Both the position numbers and the translations under genes were made by a program. Below the pieces are notes generated by a model, which was not told the DNA's origin, ran no database searches, and saw only the letters and a list, made by a program, of their open reading frames with translations. Positions 52,646 to 61,347 of a stretch of 64,000 nucleotides of DNA are shown here, piece after piece; within the stretch, counting starts at the first letter, position 1, and each line of letters begins with the position of its first letter. The stretch comes from Microtetraspora sp. NBRC 16547 (GTDB lineage: Bacteria; Actinomycetota; Actinomycetes; Streptosporangiales; Streptosporangiaceae), in assembly GCF_030268965.1 (NCBI RefSeq), contig NZ_BSSE01000006.1, forward strand, positions 62,001-126,000. The letters are read 5' to 3'.

Positions 52646-52930
52646 CTAACGGTCCACTTCGGCGAGGACACGTTCGATCCGGTCGGCGGCGGCGCGGATG
52701 TCGTGGACGGGGGCAATGAGCTGGGGCCAGGGGAAGTGGAAGGCCCAGGTTCCGTCGGAGTCGGGAGCAGCGAGAACCTTCTCCGTCAGTACAGGGGCGG
52801 CGGTGTTGATCACGTTCAGGTGGGGCGCGCGGTCTCGGGGAGCATGCATCCGTACGGCGAAGCGACGGTTCTCCAGCTCCATCGCGAGCTTCTCAAGGTG
52901 CTCGACGGCCCGCTCGAGGTTGATCGTCAT
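52646..52930 (-). CDS. small hypothetical protein
   Basis: A 94-residue protein (MTINLERAVEHLEKLAMELE, then APHLNVINTAAPVLTEKVLA, then WAFHFPWPQLIAP). It is mixed alpha/beta with no known domain. Similar short proteins are common as hypothetical genes in actinomycetes. It sits between the XRE regulator and a DUF574 methyltransferase and is read away from neither, so its operon is unclear. Confidence 0.65.
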   Translation of the reverse strand: MTINLERAVEHLEKLAMELENRRFAVRMHAPRDRAPHLNVINTAAPVLTEKVLAAPDSDGTWAFHFPWPQLIAPVHDIRAAADRIERVLAEVDR

Positions 52931-52985
52931 CAGATGAGAACTCCAGGGTTCAGGGGTCCATTCACGGGACGTGGTGCTGGTCTTT

Positions 52986-53892
52986 TCACACCACGAAAGG
53001 CTGCTGTGTCAGATATGTGAAACCTGAGCAAGGGCCATGGCCTGCGGCGGGCATGATCAGGTGTGCACAAGCTTCACTGGTCATGAGCCGGGCGACTCCG
53101 CCGGTGAAGTGCCCGCCGTGCGGAGGCGCTTCTCGGTAGTCGTTCTCCGGCCGCCACTCGGAGACGGGTACGACCCCGTCCGGGGAGAGTTGGAATCCCT
53201 CGAATAGGCTCGTGATCTGCTCCACAGAGCGCATGGTGATCTGCATGTTCGCCCGCTCGTAGACCGCGAGCCCTTCCCGCTGAGCTTCCTGGTTCATGTC
53301 GCCGGGGGCGGCGTGACTGATCACCAGGAAGCTCCCCCGAAGGAAACCAGTCGCGGATCGTGCCCACGATCCGGCGCGCCTCGTCACCGGGGAGGAAGTG
53401 CAGCAGCGCGATCATGACGACCGTGATGGGGTGTCCGTGGTCGAACAGGCCGACGATGTCAGGATGGCTCAGCAGCGCTGCAGTGTCGCGTATGTCCGCA
53501 TGCACCATGCGTACCGGGCCGTCGGCGGGGCCGGCCATGAGCGCGCGGCCGTGTACGACGGCGATCTCGTCGCTGTCCACGTAGGCGACTCGGCCGTCCG
53601 GTGTGAAGCGGTTGACGATCTGGTGGACGTTGTCTGGGGTGGGGAGCCCGGAGCCGATATCGAGGAACTGGCGCACGCCTTCCTCGGTGGCCAGGTGACG
53701 TACGGTGCGGGCGAGGAACTCCCGATTCTCGCGGGCTCGCTCGCGGAGCCCCGGCACGATCCGGACCAGGGCCTCGGCCGCCTCGCGGTCGGCGGCGAAG
53801 GTGTCCTTACCGCCGATCAGGTAGTCGTAGATGCGGGCGGCGTTGGGAACCCGCGGATCGATCCCCTGAGCTGGTGCATCGTTCGTTGACAC
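52986..53892 (-). pseudogene. DUF574-type SAM-dependent methyltransferase, frameshifted
   Basis: Two frames encode one protein of about 300 residues. The 5' frame (GTG at 53892) reads DPRVPNAARIYDYLIGGKD, FLDIGSGLPTPDNVHQ, VAYVDSDEIAVVH and FLPGDEARRIVG, the signature of the S-adenosyl methyltransferase DUF574 family abundant in actinomycetes. The 3' frame continues GSFLVISHAAPGD, SLFEGFQLSPDGVVP, to the stop at 52986. They join near DWFPSG/GSFLVISH at a run of five G (about 53345-53350), where removing one base restores one open frame. The substrate is unknown. Confidence 0.8.
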
Positions 53893-54122
53893 GGTTGCGG
53901 CCTCTGTCGGCTTAGGTCGGGGACTGGGCCCGACGGGGCATCGTGATCAGAAATCGGTCACGCTGGACAGAACCCTCACAAGACCAGGTGCCAGCCGGCC
54001 CTCGGTACGTGCTTGGGATTGCACACCCCTATTTGACTGATCACGAGCAGGCAGTGAACAGATGACAGATAAGGACACGAACGGACACGAACGGATAGCC
54101 TCGCCTGCCCGGAGGTGTGTCG

Positions 54123-54487
54123 ATGGTCGCCGAGCGTGCCCCCGCATGGGCTGAACGACTGCGTACTGAGCGGCGTAACCGGATGTGGAGCCAACCCGAT
54201 CTGGCTCGGAGAATCGTCGAAGCGGCGGACGAGCACATAGTCGCCGCGATCACCAACGCCAAGGCTGGGGCGTGGGCAGCCTACTTCGGGCGATTCAGCC
54301 CGGCAGCGGCAGCCAACGTGCTCTTCCATATCGACCGGTATCCGCCAGGCGCAAGTACAAGCATCTACGCCAGGCCTCTGGACAGGCATACCGGACTCTG
54401 GCCGGGATCAAGGAGTCCCACCCGGGGCTCCTTGCCCACTGGAGATGGGACACCCAGCGGAGATCAGCAACGGCCCGGGCCGGATGA
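54123..54487 (+). pseudogene. degenerate XRE-type regulator remnant
   Basis: The frame from the ATG at 54123 begins APAWAERLRTERRNRMWSQP, then DLARRIVEAADEH, the start of an actinomycete XRE regulator. It then loses the pattern after about 45 residues. Another frame near 54330-54440 has KYKHLRQASGQAYRTLAGIK, which may be the displaced tail. No intact protein results. Confidence 0.5.
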
Positions 54488-54604
54488 CAGGAGCCGGATA
54501 AGCCGAGAGGTTTACGTCCGGATCTGTGGGAGCCGGAGGGTGAGACTCCCTCCGGCCACCCGACACCATTGTGTGATCACCTGTGGTAGCCCGTCCCACC
54601 GGGC

Positions 54605-54875
54605 GTGTGGGTGTGCCTGGTCTTCGCCCAAGCGCTGCGGACATTCGGGGCGCCGGATGGGGGGCTCACCCACAACGGCAAGCAGCTCACTGAGCGGTTC
54701 GGAAAGGGCGGGGAGGTACGGCTCGATCGCACCTGCCGCGACAACGGCATCACCCACCGGCTGACCGAACCACGATCTCCGACCGCGACCGGGAAGGTGA
54801 GCGGTTCCACCAGATGCTGCGCCGCGAACAGTTGGACGACGCGGTGCTGTTCGAGAACATCTACGGCCGATCACG
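54605..54875 (+). mobile_element. IS481-family transposase remnant
   Basis: One frame reads TFGAPDGGLTHNGKQLTERF, then RTCRDNGITHRLTEPRSP, which is the second Asp to Glu region of an IS481-family integrase core. The next frame continues ERFHQMLRREQLDDAVLF after a one-base shift near 54800. The N-terminal third and the terminal repeats are absent. It abuts the convergent TetR gene. Confidence 0.75.
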
Positions 54876-54877
54876 TG

Positions 54878-55636
54878 TCAGATCAGGCCGATCAGAGGGG
54901 ACCAGTCGATGTCTTCGGACTCGATGGGCTCGTTGGGGTAGTTGTGGCTTATCACCTGCGGCAGGGCGGCCAGCGCGGTATCCCGCACCGGCTCCTCAAT
55001 CCGCAGCAGCGCGCAGGCGGTCTCCACGAGCAGCGCATACATGCCCTCCTCGTCGAGCGACTCCGGCTCGTACAGCACGCGGACCGCGGTGCCGTCGGCC
55101 AGTGACATGAGCAGGACGACCAGGCGGTCGATCGGGAACACCGGACGGAAAGCGCCCAGCTTCGCGCCCTCGTCGATCGTGGAGCGGAACGGCTCGCCCC
55201 ATCGCTGGTAGACGTCGCGGGCGTGGCCTCCGAGTTTGGCGTCGCGGTGCGCGACGGCCCAGAACTCCATCCAGAATGCCCAGCGTTTCTCGAACGGCGC
55301 CCACCCGGCGACCTGGAAGCGCAGCAGCGCGAACAGCCTGCGCACGGGGTCGGGCTCGTGACTTTGCACCGAGCGCCAGGTGGCGAGGGTGAGTTCGAGC
55401 ATCGCGCTGATCGTCTCGTCGATCAGCGCCTCGCGGTGCCGGAAGTAGTGCTGGAGCATCCCGAGCGAGACTCCGGCCTCGTCCGCGATGTCCTTCAACC
55501 GCGCCCCGTCGACGCCGCGCCGGCAGATGACCTCGCTCGCCGCAGAGATGATCTGGAGTCTGCGCCGCGCGGCGAGTGTGTCGACTCCCTCGCCTGACCT
55601 GCGGTTACCGCTGGTGTCCGACGAGTTTTCGGGCAT
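54878..55636 (-). CDS. TetR/AcrR-family transcriptional regulator
   Basis: A 252-residue TetR-family repressor. The N-terminal HTH (ISAASEVICRRGVDGARLKD, then IADEAGVSLGMLQHYF) is clear and the C-terminal domain resembles the BetI/AcrR type. It is divergent from the ABC transporter operon over a 110-base gap containing a 14-bp perfect palindrome, so it very likely controls that operon. Its ligand is probably the imported compound (inference). Confidence 0.9.
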   Translation of the reverse strand: MPENSSDTSGNRRSGEGVDTLAARRRLQIISAASEVICRRGVDGARLKDIADEAGVSLGMLQHYFRHREALIDETISAMLELTLATWRSVQSHEPDPVRRLFALLRFQVAGWAPFEKRWAFWMEFWAVAHRDAKLGGHARDVYQRWGEPFRSTIDEGAKLGAFRPVFPIDRLVVLLMSLADGTAVRVLYEPESLDEEGMYALLVETACALLRIEEPVRDTALAALPQVISHNYPNEPIESEDIDWSPLIGLI

Positions 55637-55706
55637 GCCTGTCCTGCCTTAGGTGCTGGAGGGCCAAGTGGGTAGAGGCTATTGCGTTCTACGCCTACGT
55701 TCCCAT

Positions 55707-55720
55707 AATAAGACCTTATT
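55707..55720. promoter_or_regulatory. 14-bp perfect palindrome, candidate TetR operator
   Basis: AATAAG-AC-CTTATT is a perfect palindrome between the divergent TetR and ABC-transporter genes, 26 bases before the substrate-binding protein ATG. AT-rich in a GC-rich genome, it may overlap the -10 region, so a bound repressor would block initiation. Confidence 0.6.
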
Positions 55721-55746
55721 GTTGAGTCCAGTGGACGGAGATCCCC

Positions 55747-56811
55747 ATGCTCGTGACGTCTCGTGGACGGTTGTTGGCGGCGGCTGGCGCAGCCCTCACT
55801 CTGCTCACAGCGGCTTGCGGCGGTTCTGACGGGTCGGAGGGGTCCGGCGCCTCCGCAGACAAGAAGCTGACCTTCACCTCCTACGGAAGCGGCTACCAGC
55901 AGGCCCAGGCCGACAGCTGGCTGACCCCGTGGGCCAAGCGGGAAGGCGTCACCACCGTCCAGGACCAGCCGACCGACTACGCAAAGATCAAGACGATGGT
56001 CGACGCCGGCCGGGTGACCTGGGATGTCGTCGACACCGAGCCGTACTTCCCGGTCGGCGTCTGCGGCACGTACGCGGAGAAGCTCGACTTCACCAAGATC
56101 GACAAGTCGAAGTTCCCGCCTGGTACGGTCAGCGACTGCGCTGTCCCCGACGCGATGTACTCGCTTGTCCTCGTCTACAACAAGGACAAATACGGTGCGA
56201 ACCCTCCGACCTCTACAGCCGACTTCTTCGACACCGCCAAGTTTCCCGGCAAGCGCCTGGCCCCCGGATTCGCCTCCGGCGGCGCGATCGAGGCGGCACT
56301 GATCGGTGACGGCGTGGCCAAGGACCAGCTCTACCCACTGGACTACGACCGGGCGTTCCGCAAGCTCGACTCCATCAAGAAAGACCTCACCTTCTGGGAT
56401 ACCTCGGCGCAGAGCCAGCAGGCACTGGAGTCCAAGCAGGCCGACATGGCGCTCATCTGGTCCGGCCGCGCGTACATGGCCGCCAAGAACGGCGCACCCT
56501 ACAAGGCCGCATGGAAGGACAACATGCTGGCCTACGCCGTGCTAATGGTGCCCAAGGGGGCGCCGCACAAGGACCTAGCCATGAGTTTCATCGCCTACGC
56601 GACCGGCGCCGAGCCGCAGGCCACGTTCGCCGAGAAGCAACCGTACGCGCCGATCAACATCGACGCCAAGCCGCAGTTGGACGACCTCGCGGAGGAGTGG
56701 AACACCGCCCGCGACGACATCCAGCAGGCCGGCTACTTCCAGGACGCGGCTTGGTGGGGTGCCAACATGGACGAGGCCACCAAGCGCTGGACCGCCTGGA
56801 CCACGGGCTGA
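55747..56811 (+). CDS. polyamine-type ABC transporter substrate-binding lipoprotein
   Basis: A 354-residue solute-binding protein of the PotD/PotF type. The signal peptide ends in LTAACGG with lipidation at Cys24, so it is anchored outside the membrane. The domain includes DYAKIKTMVDAGRVTWDVVD, PPTSTADFFDTAKFPGKRLA, LTFWDTSAQSQQALESKQAD and PYAPINIDA. It is followed after 10 bases by two permease genes and an ATPase gene. Likely ligands are putrescine, spermidine or a related cationic compound. The specificity is not readable. Confidence 0.88.
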   Translation: MLVTSRGRLLAAAGAALTLLTAACGGSDGSEGSGASADKKLTFTSYGSGYQQAQADSWLTPWAKREGVTTVQDQPTDYAKIKTMVDAGRVTWDVVDTEPYFPVGVCGTYAEKLDFTKIDKSKFPPGTVSDCAVPDAMYSLVLVYNKDKYGANPPTSTADFFDTAKFPGKRLAPGFASGGAIEAALIGDGVAKDQLYPLDYDRAFRKLDSIKKDLTFWDTSAQSQQALESKQADMALIWSGRAYMAAKNGAPYKAAWKDNMLAYAVLMVPKGAPHKDLAMSFIAYATGAEPQATFAEKQPYAPINIDAKPQLDDLAEEWNTARDDIQQAGYFQDAAWWGANMDEATKRWTAWTTG

Positions 56812-56821
56812 TCGCGGCGCC

Positions 56822-57703
56822 ATGACCACCACTACGCCACTCACCCCAGTAGCCGGCACCATCGTGGCGGCAACGCGCCGAGGGCGTCGCCCCCGCGGCC
56901 TGCTCCTGTTGGCCCCCGCACTGGTGATGCTGCTCGTGTTCTTCGCATACCCGGTGGCCGACATCGTGTGGCGGGCGTTCAGCGAGCCGCACCTCGGTCT
57001 GCAGAACCTGCGCGACGTGTTCGCCGACCCGGTGACGCTGCGTGTGCTGACCCGGACGGTGGTCACAGCGTTCGGCGTCGCGACTTTGACCCTGGTTCTC
57101 GCTTATCCGTACGCGCATCTGATGACGGTCGTGTCGCTCCGCTGGAGGGCGGTGCTGATGGCGCTGGTGCTGCTTCCGTTCTGGACCAGTCTGATGGCCC
57201 GGAACTTCGCGTGGATCGTCCTGCTGCAGGACGGCGGTCCACTGGCGAAGCTGACCGGCCTGGGGGAGAAGCCGCTGCTGGGCACGGCCGTCGGAGTCGC
57301 GCTCGGCATGGTGCAGGTGCTGCTGCCGTACATGGTGCTGCCGCTCTACAGCGCGATGAGCGGTATCGACCGCAGGCTGCTGTCCGCGGCGGCGAGCCTC
57401 GGCGCTCCGCGGCGCACCGTGTTCGGCCGGATCTATCTGCCGCTGTCCATGCCGGGCGTGGTGGCGGGTTACACGCTGGTGTTCGTCCTCGCGCTCGGCT
57501 TCTACATCACGCCGCGCCTGTTGGGCTCACCGCAGCAGTCCCTGATCGCCCAGGTCATCGGGACCAAGGTGGAGAAGCTGCTCGACTTCGGCGGCGCCGG
57601 CGCGCTGTCCCTGGTACTGCTCGCGCTGACCGGACTACTGCTGCTCGCCGTGTCCCGGGTGGCCCGCCCCACCTCGATGCTCGGCCTGAAGGAAGAGGAC
57701 TGA
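56822..57703 (+). CDS. polyamine-type ABC transporter permease (PotB-like)
   Basis: A 293-residue inner-membrane permease with about six helices. It has the permease EAA-like loop region LGAPRRTVFGRIYLPLSMPG, preceded by YMVLPLYSAMSGIDRRLLSAA. It starts at ATG 56822 and its stop overlaps the next start by one base. PotB type by gene order and sequence. Confidence 0.87.
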   Translation: MTTTTPLTPVAGTIVAATRRGRRPRGLLLLAPALVMLLVFFAYPVADIVWRAFSEPHLGLQNLRDVFADPVTLRVLTRTVVTAFGVATLTLVLAYPYAHLMTVVSLRWRAVLMALVLLPFWTSLMARNFAWIVLLQDGGPLAKLTGLGEKPLLGTAVGVALGMVQVLLPYMVLPLYSAMSGIDRRLLSAAASLGAPRRTVFGRIYLPLSMPGVVAGYTLVFVLALGFYITPRLLGSPQQSLIAQVIGTKVEKLLDFGGAGALSLVLLALTGLLLLAVSRVARPTSMLGLKEED

Positions 57704-58503
57704 TGGGCGAGAACGAACTGCGGGGTGGCGTCGGCCTCCGAATGTGGGGCGCCCTGGTCGGCGCGGTGCTGATCGCGCCCACCCTGATCGTGATCCCCCT
57801 GTCCTTCACCGGCAAGGCGAGCTTCACATTCCCGCCGGAGAGCTGGTCGCTGCGTTGGTACCAGAACTTCTTCACCGACCCCGGATGGCGGGACGCGCTG
57901 CTCACCTCAGTGCGCATCGCGCTGCTGGTGGCTGTGCTGGCGTCCGCCCTCGGCACCGCCGCGGCGCTCGCCCTGGACTCGGGACGGGTCCCCGGCAAGG
58001 GACTGATCAACGGGCTGCTGCTGTCCCCGATGATCGTGCCGCAGATCGTCGCCGCGATCGGCGTGTACGCGGTGTTCCTGAAATGGGGACTGGCCGGCAC
58101 CACGCTCGGCTTCGTGCTCGCGCACACCGCGCTGGCGATCCCGTTCGTGATCGTCGCGGTGTCGGCCGTGCTGCGCGGGTACGACCGGCGGCTGGAGCAA
58201 GCGGCCGCCTCGCTCGGGGCGGGCCCGCTCACCACGTTCTTCCAGGTCACGCTGCCGCTGATCCTGCCGGGAGTGCTGTCGGGCGCGGTCTTCGCCTTCG
58301 TCACCTCGCTGGACGAGGTCGTGATCGCGCTGTACCTGCAGAGCCCAGAGCTGCACACCCTGCCGGTGCAGATGTTCTCCAGCGTGACGGTAGAGACCGA
58401 CCCGACGATCGCGGCCGCGTCCACGCTCGTGCTAGTCGTCACGACCATGCTTATCCTGCTGCCGCAGTTGCTGCGGCGGCGCTCCCCGGAGGAGACCCGA
58501 TGA
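57703..58503 (+). CDS. polyamine-type ABC transporter permease (PotC-like)
   Basis: A 266-residue permease with about six helices. The EAA-like loop is EQAASLGAGPLTTFFQVTLP, followed by SGAVFAFVTSLDEVVIALYL, a segment characteristic of PotC-type proteins. ATG at 57703 overlaps the PotB-like stop. The last 4 bases overlap the ATPase gene. Together the two permeases form the channel. Confidence 0.87.
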   Translation: MGENELRGGVGLRMWGALVGAVLIAPTLIVIPLSFTGKASFTFPPESWSLRWYQNFFTDPGWRDALLTSVRIALLVAVLASALGTAAALALDSGRVPGKGLINGLLLSPMIVPQIVAAIGVYAVFLKWGLAGTTLGFVLAHTALAIPFVIVAVSAVLRGYDRRLEQAAASLGAGPLTTFFQVTLPLILPGVLSGAVFAFVTSLDEVVIALYLQSPELHTLPVQMFSSVTVETDPTIAAASTLVLVVTTMLILLPQLLRRRSPEETR

Positions 58504-59609
58504 CCAGGACCGCGAACGATAAGGGCGGTGCCGCCGTCCACCTGACCGAGCTGACCAAACGCTACGGCAACGCGCCCGCGGCCGTCGATGCGGTCAACCT
58601 GGAGATCGCGGCCGGAGAGTTCATGACGCTGCTCGGCCCGTCCGGATCCGGCAAGACCACCACGCTCAGCATGATCGCCGGATTCACCCGGGCCACCTCA
58701 GGCAGGATCGAGGTCGGCGGGCACGACGTGGCCGGGCTCCCGCCGTACAAGCGGGACCTTGGCGTGGTCTTCCAGCACTACGCCTTGTTTCCCCACATGA
58801 CGGCGGCGCAGAACATCGCGTTCCCGCTCAAGCAGCGCAAGGTCGGCAAGGCGGAGATCGCCACTCGGGTCGCTGATGCGCTGGACCTGGTCCATCTCGG
58901 CGGGATGGGGGACCGGCTGCCCCGGCAGTTGTCCGGCGGGCAGCAGCAGCGGGTGGCGCTGGCCCGGGCCGTGGTGTTCAGCCCGCGGGTGCTGCTGATG
59001 GACGAACCGCTGGGCGCCCTGGACAAGAAGCTCCGCGAGCAACTGCAGGGCGAGATCGCCAGGATGCACCGGGACCTCGGCATCACGTTCGTCTTCGTCA
59101 CGCATGACCAGGAGGAGGCGCTGGCACTGTCCGACCGGATCGCGGTGTTCAACGAGGGCCGGATCGAGCAGGTCGGCACCGCCGCGGACCTCTACGAGCG
59201 GCCCGAGACGCTGTTCGTCGCGCGCTTCCTCGGCGAGTCGAATGTGTTGACCGGCACGATGACCGACCCGTCCACACTGGAGGGCCGCGGGTTCCGCGTC
59301 GCCGTGCCGCGCGCCGGTGTCTCCGGCGGGCCGTCCGGCCCGACGTCCCGCACCGCTTCCGTAGTGATCAGGCCCGAGCGGCTCACCGTGCTGCCCGGGG
59401 ACGCGCAGGTCCCGGCCGGTCACAACGCGCTCCGCGGCACCGTGTCCGGTCTGACCTACCTGGGTGCGCACAGCACCGTCACGGTCGAGTTGGACTGCGG
59501 CGAGCTGGCCACGGTACGCGAGCCCGCCGCGGCGCGGAGCGAGATCTCCGCCGGCGCACCAGTCCAGCTCACCTGGCCCATCGAGCACGGCGTACTCGTG
59601 TCAAGTTGA
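58500..59609 (+). CDS. polyamine-type ABC transporter ATP-binding protein (PotA-like)
   Basis: A 369-residue ATPase. Walker A GPSGSGKTTTL, Q-loop VFQHYALFPHM, ABC signature RQLSGGQQQRVALARA, Walker B VLLMDEPLGALD and switch His in VFVTHDQEEALAL are all present. The C-terminal TOBE domain (about 280-369) includes FLGESNVLTG and VIRPERLTVLPG. ATG at 58500 overlaps the previous stop. It powers the importer. Confidence 0.92.
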   Translation: MTRTANDKGGAAVHLTELTKRYGNAPAAVDAVNLEIAAGEFMTLLGPSGSGKTTTLSMIAGFTRATSGRIEVGGHDVAGLPPYKRDLGVVFQHYALFPHMTAAQNIAFPLKQRKVGKAEIATRVADALDLVHLGGMGDRLPRQLSGGQQQRVALARAVVFSPRVLLMDEPLGALDKKLREQLQGEIARMHRDLGITFVFVTHDQEEALALSDRIAVFNEGRIEQVGTAADLYERPETLFVARFLGESNVLTGTMTDPSTLEGRGFRVAVPRAGVSGGPSGPTSRTASVVIRPERLTVLPGDAQVPAGHNALRGTVSGLTYLGAHSTVTVELDCGELATVREPAAARSEISAGAPVQLTWPIEHGVLVSS

Positions 59610-59805
59610 CGCCTCCCCGTCCGAAGTGCCTCATCCCCTGGGGAGCCACTGCTTCTCCTCCCGAGTCACCCCCTTCATCCACCAGATCCGCGGTCACCTG
59701 CTCCGCCCCCGCGTCTCTTCCGCTGACCGCGGTTTCCGCTCGAACCGACGTCTTTCCCCGGTCGCCCGGATCCCCGGGCGTACCCCTTCCCATTGGAGGT
59801 CTCCG

Positions 59806-60225
59806 TTGTCCACTGACATGTCGCCTGATGTACGGCCCGTGCCGCGGGTGATCCCGCTCGCGGACATCCCGGTCACCCCCGCCGCGGAGGCCGTCACCAA
59901 GGTCCGCATCTCTCGTGTGATCACCAAAGAACGCTGCGGCTCCAACCTGCTGCTCGGTGCCTCCTGGATGGACCCGGGCGAACAGACCAACACCTGGTCC
60001 TCCCGCGCCGCGAACGACATGGCCGAAGGCGACCACTGGTACGGCGCGGTCGACGAGACGTACTTCATCATCACCGGGCATCTGCGTCTGACCTGGGACG
60101 AGGGGGTGCTGGAGCTGAATCCGAACGACTGCGTCTACCTCGCCCCGGGCTGGACGTACCACCTGGAGAACGTCGGCACCGAATCCGCGTTCTTCGTCTA
60201 CTCGATGACCCCCTCGCCGGAGTGA
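59806..60225 (+). CDS. cupin-domain protein
   Basis: A 139-residue single-cupin protein. The motif 1 region WSSRAANDMAEGDHWYGAVDETYFIITG and motif 2 region NDCVYLAPGWTYHLENVG give a typical cupin beta-barrel with possible metal ligands His, Glu and His. The TTG at 59806 is preferred because GGAGG lies 7 bases upstream. An ATG at 59818 would be less well spaced. The gap after the ABC genes is 196 bases. It may bind or isomerise the imported compound or a derivative. Confidence 0.75.
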   Translation: MSTDMSPDVRPVPRVIPLADIPVTPAAEAVTKVRISRVITKERCGSNLLLGASWMDPGEQTNTWSSRAANDMAEGDHWYGAVDETYFIITGHLRLTWDEGVLELNPNDCVYLAPGWTYHLENVGTESAFFVYSMTPSPE

Positions 60226-60227
60226 TC

Positions 60228-61331
60228 ATGGCTGACGTGCATGTGTTCTGGGACGCGCGCGTCCTCGACCACGACACCGGGTCGGGGTTCTGGGAGGCCG
60301 CGCCGTCCGGCCTGCTCGCCGAGCAGGAACTCCACCCGGAGAGCGCGCCGCGGATCCGGAATATGAAGGCTGTGCTGGAGCGGGGCCCGGTCGCCTCGCT
60401 CCTCACCTGGCGGCCCGGGCGCCTCGCGACCGAGGAGGAGCTGCGCACCGTCCACGACGCGGACTACATCGCCGGGATCAAGGAGGTGTGCGCGGCGGGC
60501 GGTGGACATCTCACCTCCACCACTCTGCTCTCCGCAGGTTCCTGGGAGCCGACCCTGGCGGCGGCCGGGACCTGCTTGGCCGCCACCGACGCGGTGCTCG
60601 CCGGCGAGTGCGACATCGCGTACGCGTTGGTCCGGCCGCCCGGGCACCACGCCCAGCCGGATCGGGCCGACGGCTATTGTGTCTTCTCCCACGCCGCCCT
60701 GGCCGCACAGCGCGCCCGTGACGCCGGACTTCGCCGGGTGGCGATCGTCGACTGGGATGTGCACCACGGCAACGGCACCCAGGAGTGCTTCTACTCCCGC
60801 GACGACGTGCTGACGTTCTCCATCCACATGAAGCACGGCGCCTGGGGACCGTCCCACCCGCAGACCGGGGCACCGGACGAGCTGGGCATCGGCGACGGCG
60901 CCGGCTTCAACGTGAACATCGAACTGCCGGTCGGCGCGGGCGACCGCGCGTACGCCGATGCGATCGAACGGATCGTGGCGCCGGTGATGCGACGGTACCG
61001 GCCGGAGCTGATCATCGCCGCGTCCGGCCAGGACGCAGCGACGTTCGACGCCAACGGGCTGCACAACGTGACGATGGCCGGATTCCACCGCATCGGCACG
61101 CTACTTGGTGAGCTCGCCAGGGAATTGACCGGCGGCCGGCTCGTCTGCACCCAGGAGGGTGGCTACGCGCGCAGCTACGCCGCGTACTGCCTGCACTCGA
61201 CGATCGAGGGCCTGCTCGGGCGCGAGCAGAGCCTTCCCGACCCGATCGCCTACGTCCCCGACGACGTGACCCGGGGCGACACCGCGCTCGATGCCGTGAC
61301 CGCCGCGCTCGCCCCTTACTGGAACCTCTGA
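60228..61331 (+). CDS. class II histone-deacetylase-like amidohydrolase
   Basis: A 367-residue zinc amidohydrolase of the histone deacetylase/acetylpolyamine amidohydrolase fold. Motifs: PPGHHAQPDRADGYCVFSHA, the catalytic IVDWDVHHGNGTQECFY with zinc Asp and His, and IIAASGQDAATFDANGLHN. Bacterial relatives remove acetyl groups from acetylated polyamines. The ATG at 60228 directly follows the cupin stop. A GTG at 60222 is an alternative. Its neighbours import and oxidise polyamine-like compounds, which fits a deacetylation step. Confidence 0.88.
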   Translation: MADVHVFWDARVLDHDTGSGFWEAAPSGLLAEQELHPESAPRIRNMKAVLERGPVASLLTWRPGRLATEEELRTVHDADYIAGIKEVCAAGGGHLTSTTLLSAGSWEPTLAAAGTCLAATDAVLAGECDIAYALVRPPGHHAQPDRADGYCVFSHAALAAQRARDAGLRRVAIVDWDVHHGNGTQECFYSRDDVLTFSIHMKHGAWGPSHPQTGAPDELGIGDGAGFNVNIELPVGAGDRAYADAIERIVAPVMRRYRPELIIAASGQDAATFDANGLHNVTMAGFHRIGTLLGELARELTGGRLVCTQEGGYARSYAAYCLHSTIEGLLGREQSLPDPIAYVPDDVTRGDTALDAVTAALAPYWNL

Positions 61332-61347
61332 TCCCCGAAAGGACACC

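Noticed and set aside
57555-58541. 328-residue minus-strand frame in the transporter operon
   Set aside because: Ser/Thr/Arg-rich shadow of the PotC-like permease. No conserved motif.
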